From an uncultured Pseudomonadota bacterium (GTDB lineage: Bacteria > Pseudomonadota > Alphaproteobacteria > Rs-D84): a DNA stretch of 5,123 nucleotides. The position numbers and the translations under genes were made by a program. A model generated the notes under the pieces. That model made no database searches, was not told the DNA's origin, and saw only the letters and a list, made by a program, of their open reading frames with translations. Positions 1 to 4,078 of the stretch are shown in pieces. Every line of letters starts with the position of its first letter. The first letter of the stretch is position 1. Where the stretch lies: contig CACYQE010000056.1 in the NCBI GenBank assembly GCA_902776515.1, positions 1-5,123 on the forward strand, read 5' to 3'.

Positions 1-392
1 GCAACGATATTCATCGCAGATTCAATGGTAGAGCAATTCAAGTCCGGCATTTTCGCCTTGGCGATTTCTTCAATCTGTGCCTTGGTTATTTTGCCAACAA
101 AATCACGTCCCGGTTTATGAGAACCAATTTTCAGACCCAAAGCCTCTTTGATATAATAAGAGACCGGTGGCAATTTCATAATAAATTCGAAACTGCGGTC
201 TGTATAAACAGTAATAATACATGGAATTGGCATTCCCGGTTTTTTATCAGCAGTCTTGTCATTAAATTGCTTACAAAATTCAGCAATGTTAACACCGGCC
301 GCACCCAACGCAGGACCAATTGGTGGTGCAGGGTTCGCCTGTTTTGCAGGGACGACTAATTTAACAATCCCTTTCAGTTCTTTTTTTGCCAT
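1..392 (-). CDS. rplK: 50S ribosomal protein L11, 3' end cut by window edge
   Basis: L11 forms the stalk base of the large ribosomal subunit with 23S rRNA (the GTPase-associated region) and is needed for factor binding and RelA activation. The visible 130 residues start MAKKELKGIVKLVVPAKQANP and carry the N-terminal hallmark PAPPIGPALGAAGVNIAEFC (residues 21-40), whose proline-rich hinge contacts release factors and thiopeptides. The rRNA-binding C-terminal domain follows, with KPPVSYY-like LPPVSYYIKEALG (74-86), GSHKPGRDFVGKIT and the family end region DLNCSTIESAMNIV. The family is about 142 residues, so roughly a dozen C-terminal residues lie beyond base 1. The ATG at 392-390 has a GGAG ribosome-binding site at 403-400, seven bases upstream. 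It is the last visible gene of the secE-nusG-rplK run; rplA would be expected next, outside the window. Identity is essentially certain from the motifs. Confidence 0.97.
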   Translation of the reverse strand, partial: MAKKELKGIVKLVVPAKQANPAPPIGPALGAAGVNIAEFCKQFNDKTADKKPGMPIPCIITVYTDRSFEFIMKLPPVSYYIKEALGLKIGSHKPGRDFVGKITKAQIEEIAKAKMPDLNCSTIESAMNIV

Positions 393-492
393 TTTTTTAC
401 TCCGTTTTTGTTTTTACGAAATTTTGTGGTTCGATGTGGCACATCTACCACGTTTTTTGTATGCCTTGCACATACCCGCCGAATAAATTCGG
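393..492 (-). promoter_or_regulatory. Structured nusG-rplK intergenic leader; possible L1-type operator
   Basis: This 100-base gap is unusually large for a run otherwise spaced by tens of bases. Read on the minus strand it holds, in order: a perfect hairpin CCGAA-TTTA-TTCGG right after the nusG stop (492-479), a GTATG...CATAC stem, and a two-part helix at 451-426 (GTGGT, A, GATG, loop TGCCA, CATC, GA, ACCAC). The last has two short stems divided by an asymmetric internal loop. In many bacteria ribosomal protein L1 represses the rplK-rplA message at such a loop-and-stem site in the leader, which is why the shape is worth noting. I did not match the L1 consensus bases, so the operator role is inference. 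No T-run follows any hairpin, so a terminator is not supported. Confidence 0.3.
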
Positions 493-1026
493 TTAAACTC
501 TTTCTACCTGTTCAAAATCTAATGCAACACTGGTTTCACGTCCGAACACCAAAATTGTTACAGTCATCTTTTGTTTAACATTGTCAACTTCGGATACAAT
601 ACCATTAAAGTTAGCAAAAGGCCCATCAATCACGTGAACTTCTTGTCCAACCTCGTATTCAATATCATCTGGGACGGTGCTGCCCTCTTCAACCTGCTTT
701 AATAAACGACGTGCTTCTTCTTCGGTCACAGCCACAGGTTTTTGACGTGCACCCAAAAACATAACAACCTGGGGCATCAGTTTTACCAATGAAAACGTTT
801 CATTGTTCATAACCATTTGCACAACAATGTAACCCGGGAAAAACTTCTTTTCTGTTTTAACGCGTTTGCCACCCTTGATTTCGGTAACTTCACGTGTAGG
901 AACCAGAATTTCACCAAAAAACGCATTCAAACGGCGTTTATCAATTTGCTCACGCAACCCGCGGGCCACTTTATCTTCGCAGCCAGTATGAACATTCACA
1001 ACAAACCATTGCATTTTTTCTTCCAT
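493..1026 (-). CDS. nusG: Transcription termination/antitermination factor NusG
   Basis: NusG binds the beta-prime clamp of RNA polymerase through its N-terminal NGN domain, and couples to Rho or ribosomal S10 (NusE) through its C-terminal KOW domain. The 177-residue product matches the usual length. NGN motifs are QWFVVNVHTGCEDKVARGL (6-24), LVPTREVTEIKGGKRV (41-56), the signature FFPGYIVVQM (62-71) and VVMFLGA (87-93). KOW starts near residue 125 with VGQEVHVIDGPFANFNGIVSEV and ends VALDFEQVERV. I chose ATG 1026-1024 because AAAGGGA lies a few bases upstream and the protein then begins MEEKMQWFVV. An in-frame ATG at 1065 would add 13 residues not typical of the family and would overlap secE. 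The gap to secE is 26 bases, consistent with one transcript. Confidence 0.97.
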   Translation of the reverse strand: MEEKMQWFVVNVHTGCEDKVARGLREQIDKRRLNAFFGEILVPTREVTEIKGGKRVKTEKKFFPGYIVVQMVMNNETFSLVKLMPQVVMFLGARQKPVAVTEEEARRLLKQVEEGSTVPDDIEYEVGQEVHVIDGPFANFNGIVSEVDNVKQKMTVTILVFGRETSVALDFEQVERV

Positions 1027-1052
1027 TTTACATCCCTTTGACAACGTTTTTA

Positions 1053-1232
1053 TTAGAAAATCCACCCCACAATCGCGTTCAAAATAGTGTCAATCACAAA
1101 GAAAAACAGTGCCGCCACGCCCGAAAACACCAATATCATTATGGTTGCACGAACAACCTCTTGACGTGATGGCCATACAATTTTGAACCATTCTGACCGA
1201 ACAGACTTGATAAAATTCAGCAATTTCTTCAT
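1053..1232 (-). CDS. secE: Preprotein translocase subunit SecE
   Basis: SecE is the small essential subunit that clamps SecY in the inner-membrane SecYEG channel. The 59-residue product is of the single-membrane-span type usual outside enterics: an amphipathic N-terminal helix (MKKLLNFIKSVRSEWFKIVW), the conserved KIVWPSRQEVVRAT turn at residues 17-30, then one transmembrane helix at about 31-52 (IMILVFSGVAALFFFVIDTI). The ATG at 1232-1230 is preferred: AAGGA sits at 1249-1245, twelve bases upstream, somewhat long. In-frame TTG (1244) and GTG (1241) starts would place the same AAGGA too close. It lies between tRNA-Trp and nusG, the classic bacterial arrangement. Identity is secure; only the start is slightly uncertain. 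Confidence 0.95.
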   Translation of the reverse strand: MKKLLNFIKSVRSEWFKIVWPSRQEVVRATIMILVFSGVAALFFFVIDTILNAIVGWIF

Positions 1233-1292
1233 AAAAAGCACCAATCCTTAAGGTTTTTATCGTTACAACCAATCCACCACCACCAAGGAAAC

Positions 1293-1366
1293 TGGCAGGG
1301 GCAGAAGGAATCGAACCCTCATCTGCGGTTTTGGAGACCGATGTTCTACCATTGAACCATGCCCCT
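1293..1366 (-). tRNA. trnW: tRNA-Trp (anticodon CCA), CCA end encoded
   Basis: A full cloverleaf folds on the minus strand. The acceptor AGGGGCA pairs with TGCCCCT, followed by discriminator G and an encoded CCA (1295-1293). The D arm is GTTC-AATGGTA-GAAC. The anticodon loop CTCCAAA reads CCA for tryptophan, and the T arm is GAGGG-TTCGATT-CCTTC. Without CCA it is 71 bases. The anticodon stem TCGGT/ACCGC has a mismatch at its outer pair (27-43), and the variable loop is four bases (AGAT), one shorter than in the E. coli tRNA-Trp. The gene sits about 60 bases upstream of the secE start, a common arrangement in which the tRNA is cut out of the secE-nusG transcript. Confidence 0.96.
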
Positions 1367-1428
1367 GGATAATCCCCAGAAATTCGCACCTTTGGTCCGA
1401 ATTGTGTCCCGATAATCTGTGCAAGGTT

Positions 1429-1457
1429 AGCATATAATCACAGAAAATCAAGTGCAA
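1429..1457 (-). promoter_or_regulatory. Candidate promoter of the tRNA-Trp/secE/nusG/rplK transcript (P1)
   Basis: On the minus strand TTGCAC (1457-1452) is followed after 17 bases by TATGCT (1434-1429), about 60 bases before the tRNA 5' end. The -35 matches the sigma-70 consensus only at TTG and the -10 at four of six positions. It is well placed but weak; the other candidate just upstream has a better -10. Confidence 0.4.
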
Positions 1458-1459
1458 AT

Positions 1460-1488
1460 ATTATAATTTTTTTGTAAATTCAATGCAA
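1460..1488 (-). promoter_or_regulatory. Candidate promoter at the left end of the palindromic element (P2)
   Basis: Minus-strand TTGCAT (1488-1483), which lies inside the terminal inverted repeat of the element, is followed after exactly 17 bases by a perfect TATAAT (1465-1460). It points at tRNA-Trp. Only TTG of the -35 fits consensus, but the -10 is perfect and the spacing optimal. It overlaps the start region of P1, so the two are alternatives or tandem promoters. Confidence 0.45.
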
Positions 1489-1532
1489 GGGAAAAATGTG
1501 TGGTTAGTGTTAGTGGTTTGTGGTTTGTGAAC

Positions 1533-1703
1533 CGTCATACCGGCGTAGGCCGGTATCTCTGCATTACCGCCTGAGACTATACCGTGACAGTGACTCGACA
1601 CCAAACTACCCCGGCGGGTGCTACCCGCCACCCCCTCTTTGGAAAAGAAGGGGATGGAACTGCGACAAAGTCTGACGAGATACCGGCCTACGCCGGTATG
1701 ACG
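1533..1703. repeat. Perfect 27-bp inner inverted repeat ('IPAYAGMT' type)
   Basis: Bases 1533-1559 and 1677-1703 are exact reverse complements. Each copy is itself a hairpin: TACCGGC-GTAG-GCCGGTA at 1538-1555 and TACCGGC-CTAC-GCCGGTA at 1681-1698. Such CGTCATACCGGC units are widely dispersed in proteobacterial genomes. The two copies enclose 117 bases with further hairpins, so the transcript could fold either as two small hairpins or as one long stem. Confidence 0.85.
1613..1653. repeat. Two adjacent hairpins in the loop of the palindromic element
   Basis: GGCGGGT-GCT-ACCCGCC (1613-1629) is a perfect 7-bp stem. Directly after it, CCCCCTCTTT-GGA-AAAGAAGGGG (1631-1653) pairs over nine positions with one mismatch or bulge. 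Neither is followed by a T-run on either strand, so they are structural modules of the repeat rather than supported terminators. Confidence 0.6.
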
Positions 1704-1780
1704 AAGAAGGGACCAGGGTGACGGTTCACTAAACACTACCCACAAACCACTTACACTAACCACAAATCACTATTTTTCCC

Positions 1781-1810
1781 TTGCATTATGTGTCAAAATT
1801 TTTCTACAAT
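1781..1810 (+). promoter_or_regulatory. Candidate promoter of the virB8-virB9 operon at the right end of the element
   Basis: TTGCAT (1781-1786), in the right terminal repeat of the palindrome, is followed after 18 bases by TACAAT (1805-1810), five of six to the -10 consensus. The virB8 start lies 26 bases beyond, allowing a short leader with the ribosome-binding site. The -35 fits consensus only at TTG. It mirrors P2 on the other side. Confidence 0.4.
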
Positions 1811-1836
1811 CAAATTAAACAAAAGGAGAGAAACGC

Positions 1837-2490
1837 TTGCAAGACCGCATAGAACCGCCAGTTTTATTGTCCAGGTTGCTGATTTTCGTGTTCGCCGGAA
1901 CGGTGGTTGTGCTGTTTGCGATGCTGTTATCGTTGGAAAAAATGTTTCCACTTAACAGACCCCAGATATTTTTCTTGACCGCAAAACGTGTTGATACGAC
2001 TGTTCAGTTGATTGAAATGCCGCCTGTGGACACTAATATAGAATTATACAAAAGGGCTTTTGTCAGGGAATATGTTCGGGCCAGAAATGAAATTGAAAAA
2101 AATACTTCTGCTGTTCGCAGAAAATGGGGAAATACAAATGGTGTTGTGGCATCATGGTCTTCCAAGGAAGTTTATGACGAATTTCGCAAGAAAGGTCTGG
2201 TTGTTGCGTTAACTAATGACACGCCGGGGTTCGAATTTGTGTGCCCGGTAAACTTTGAAAACGTCATACAACTGCGTGAAAATCAATACAGGGTTGAAAT
2301 GAATTATCATTGTGAAGATAGTAATGGACAAATTAAACAGAAAAAGTATACAATTCGTGTAGGATTGTCGACTGATGTGTCCAAAGATATGGAATGGAAC
2401 GACCGAATAAACAACCCGTTGGGAATTCGTGTTTCAGAATATACTATTGAAAGTGGCGATGGGGACCCACTGGATACGGTGTATAAATAA
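1837..2490 (+). CDS. virB8: Type IV secretion system protein VirB8
   Basis: VirB8 is a bitopic inner-membrane protein whose periplasmic NTF2-like domain helps assemble the T4SS core. The 217-residue product has a short cytoplasmic N-terminus, one membrane span at about 12-32 (SRLLIFVFAGTVVVLFAMLL) and a periplasmic domain. Family features are FVREYVRARNEI (75-86), ASWSSKEVYDEF (105-116) and the C-terminal INNPLGIRVSEYTIES (191-206), matching the NPxG signature needed for VirB8 interactions. The length is normal for the family. The start codon is TTG (1837-1839), supported by AAGGAGAG at about 1822-1829, eight bases upstream; no better ATG precedes the membrane span. It is followed by virB9 after 29 bases. 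DotI/IcmL of Dot/Icm systems has a related fold, but the YVRARNE and NPLG motifs favour VirB8. Confidence 0.88.
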   Translation: MQDRIEPPVLLSRLLIFVFAGTVVVLFAMLLSLEKMFPLNRPQIFFLTAKRVDTTVQLIEMPPVDTNIELYKRAFVREYVRARNEIEKNTSAVRRKWGNTNGVVASWSSKEVYDEFRKKGLVVALTNDTPGFEFVCPVNFENVIQLRENQYRVEMNYHCEDSNGQIKQKKYTIRVGLSTDVSKDMEWNDRINNPLGIRVSEYTIESGDGDPLDTVYK

Positions 2491-2519
2491 AAAGTAAAAC
2501 AAGGCATAAGGAAAGGAAT

Positions 2520-4055
2520 ATGACTTTATTACAGACTCTTAAATCACGGACTATTTTACTTTGCTTGGCGTGCGTTTGTGGCACGGGGACGGTGTCTGCG
2601 GAAGTGTTTAATATTGGTGCCCAGGCGGCATGGGATAATCCAAACGCAAATATGGCATCGGGCAGTATTAAACCTGGCTATGCCCAATTGTCGTGGGAAA
2701 AAGGAACCGTTTTGCCGGTCAAGTTGCGTAATGGTATGACAACACTTATCACGTTGCCAGAAGGCGAGCAAATTGAAGATGCGGTTATGGGAAATAATTC
2801 CTTGTTTAATGTTGATGCCGCCCAGGGCAGTCGCACGATGTATATTACACCTGTGAATGAAAATCAGGGGTCTGATACAAATATGATTGTAACCGGAAAA
2901 TCTGGAAATGTTTACACGTTCTATTTACGCAGTGAACCATCGATTGCCAGTGAAATTACATATTCCCAGGTTGATATCGTTTTGGATGGAAACGCACGTT
3001 TACCGGGTGCAACCAATACTGCGACCACAACTGGTGGTTCGGGGTCTATATTCAAAAAGGCGGCCACAAAAAGCACAACACTTGGGGTTGATGGCGAAGA
3101 TTATGGTTGGATTAAAACAATGAAGATTGACCCATCCGAATTCAGATTTGATATGGACATTTTTGTTCCAAACCCCGATGATTACGTAATTGCACCTGAA
3201 CGTGTATGGCGTGACCGTGTGTTTACATACATTGATTTTGGTGACAAGGTTATTTCTATGACCCAACGTCCGGTTGTATCATTGTTGGTCGAGGGCGGCG
3301 AATCGCCTGTTGGTTTCCGCACTGATGGCGAAGATGGTCGTTTACTGATTGTCGAAGCGGTTGGCGATATGGTTCTGCGTAGCGGTCAACGTATTGTATG
3401 TATTAAAAAGCGTGCAAAACCTTTCTTGATTGCTGATACTGCAAGTGTTATGGCATTGGCCGAGGCGAACGTTGCCCAAAGTATGTTATCAGGTCAATCA
3501 TTGAACAATGTTTTGTATACCGCGGACCAAGCCGCAATCAATGCGGGTTATGGTAATTATACCGCCAATCCGACATTTATTGGTAATTCACCAATGCCGG
3601 TAAATATGGGCAATACGGTAACACCTGTGAATTTATACGGAACGGGTGTTGCAACAGGTGCGAAATCATCAGGCGTATCGATGTTACCAACCCAACGTGA
3701 CACAGCCGGTGCGTATTTGCCATCTACAAACGTTCCTTTGATAAGCAGTAATCAAAGTGGCGTTGCGGTTGAATTGCGTTCCGACACCAGTGTTCGTGCG
3801 TTGGATGAATACTGGGCCGATTTATTGGCAAAATTCAGTGGCAATGATGGCAAGGGTTTATTAACAAAATACAAAGACAGCGTGTTCTATGCTGTTGATG
3901 AACAAGGTGTCGGCGAATTAGGTGCAACATCTTCGGCGGCACGTTTGTATCGTTTACGTATTGGACCTATGCCTGATATTGATACTGCACAACAACTTTG
4001 CGATCAATTGCTGAAATTCAGCGGTGCAAGTTGTCAGGTAGTAAGAATCCAATAA
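2520..4055 (+). CDS. virB9: VirB9/CagX-family T4SS protein with C-terminal SPOR domain
   Basis: VirB9 forms the T4SS outer-membrane core complex with VirB7 and VirB10. The 511-residue product has a Sec signal peptide (hydrophobic 11-20, cleavage likely after VSA27). The N-terminal VirB9 domain spans about 35-140, with LPVKLRNGMTTLITLPEGEQI and MIVTGKSGNVYTFYL. The C-terminal domain (about 200-298) has RVWRDRVFTYIDFGD, FRTDGEDGRLLIVEAV and LRSGQRIVCIKKR, matching the DGxFTY and LRxGxxxVCI elements. Typical VirB9 is under 300 residues; here a Ser/Asn/Gly-rich linker (300-415) and a SPOR-like domain (about 415-511) are added. The latter ends RLYRLRIGPMPDIDTAQQLC and SCQVVRIQ, the usual 'YRVRxGPF...A..LC..L...G..C.VV' end. 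SPOR domains bind glycan strands stripped of stem peptides, so peptidoglycan anchoring is inferred. AAGGAAAGGA precedes the ATG. There is no convincing lipobox. Confidence 0.85.
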   Translation: MTLLQTLKSRTILLCLACVCGTGTVSAEVFNIGAQAAWDNPNANMASGSIKPGYAQLSWEKGTVLPVKLRNGMTTLITLPEGEQIEDAVMGNNSLFNVDAAQGSRTMYITPVNENQGSDTNMIVTGKSGNVYTFYLRSEPSIASEITYSQVDIVLDGNARLPGATNTATTTGGSGSIFKKAATKSTTLGVDGEDYGWIKTMKIDPSEFRFDMDIFVPNPDDYVIAPERVWRDRVFTYIDFGDKVISMTQRPVVSLLVEGGESPVGFRTDGEDGRLLIVEAVGDMVLRSGQRIVCIKKRAKPFLIADTASVMALAEANVAQSMLSGQSLNNVLYTADQAAINAGYGNYTANPTFIGNSPMPVNMGNTVTPVNLYGTGVATGAKSSGVSMLPTQRDTAGAYLPSTNVPLISSNQSGVAVELRSDTSVRALDEYWADLLAKFSGNDGKGLLTKYKDSVFYAVDEQGVGELGATSSAARLYRLRIGPMPDIDTAQQLCDQLLKFSGASCQVVRIQ

Positions 4056-4078
4056 CGTATTTCGGGGGCATTTGTATC

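Larger units (their letters stand above)
1482..1787. repeat. 306-bp MITE-like composite palindromic element
   Basis: This is the only long gene-free stretch. The ends are a perfect 16-bp inverted repeat, AATGCAAGGGAAAAAT (1482-1497 and its complement ending at 1787). Inside are matching arms of the GTGGTTAGTGT(T/A)AGTGGTTTGTGG type (left about 1500-1523, right about 1740-1763), then GTGAACCGTCA on both sides, then the 27-bp inner repeat. The right arm has small extra segments, including about 20 bases ending in a repeated GTCA. There is no transposase, and no target-site duplication is obvious. Its minus-strand translation gives the phrases HTGVGRYL, IPFFSKEGVAG and EIPAYAGMT, which I recognise as spurious protein annotations from dispersed proteobacterial palindromes. 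It is therefore probably a non-autonomous or REP/BIME-like repeat that recurs in this genome. Confidence 0.8.

Noticed and set aside
479..492. Terminator between nusG and rplK (CCGAATTTATTCGG)
   Set aside because: The stem is short and AT-rich and no T-run follows on the minus strand; rplK needs readthrough.
1053..1065. Upstream nusG start (MDFLIKTLSKGCK extension)
   Set aside because: It overlaps secE, adds residues atypical of NusG, and the AAAGGGA site fits the ATG at 1026.
1233..1244. TTG or GTG starts for secE four and three codons upstream
   Set aside because: The only AAGGA site would touch or nearly touch these codons; the ATG at 1232 gives the family-typical MKK start.
1293..1366. 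tRNA-Trp as an integration (att) site for the T4SS region
   Set aside because: The T4SS genes lie on the 5' side of the tRNA, no integrase is present, and no repeat of the tRNA 3' end is seen in the window.
1461..1763. A 100-residue minus-strand open frame with VRFHTGVGRYL-like and IPAYAGMT phrases
   Set aside because: It is a translation of the palindromic repeat; these phrases are typical of spurious proteins from dispersed palindromes, and there is no domain or convincing ribosome-binding site.
1482..1787. CRISPR array or tandem repeat
   Set aside because: The repeats are inverted and nested, not regularly spaced direct repeats.
2565..2582. Lipoprotein signal in VirB9 (LCLAC at residues 14-18)
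   Set aside because: The residues before C18 do not fit the lipobox well, and a standard VSA cleavage site follows; lipidation is usually on VirB7, not VirB9.
2908..3266. Small open frames on both strands inside virB9 and elsewhere (for example 117-359, 256-486, 817-1041, 2556-2771)
   Set aside because: They overlap well-supported genes in other frames, with no recognisable protein features.
1837..4078. Dot/Icm (DotI-DotH) identity for the secretion genes
   Set aside because: The gene order would fit, but the first protein has VirB8 motifs (YVRARNE, NPLG) and the second has VirB9 motifs (FTYIDF, LRSGQRIVCI).
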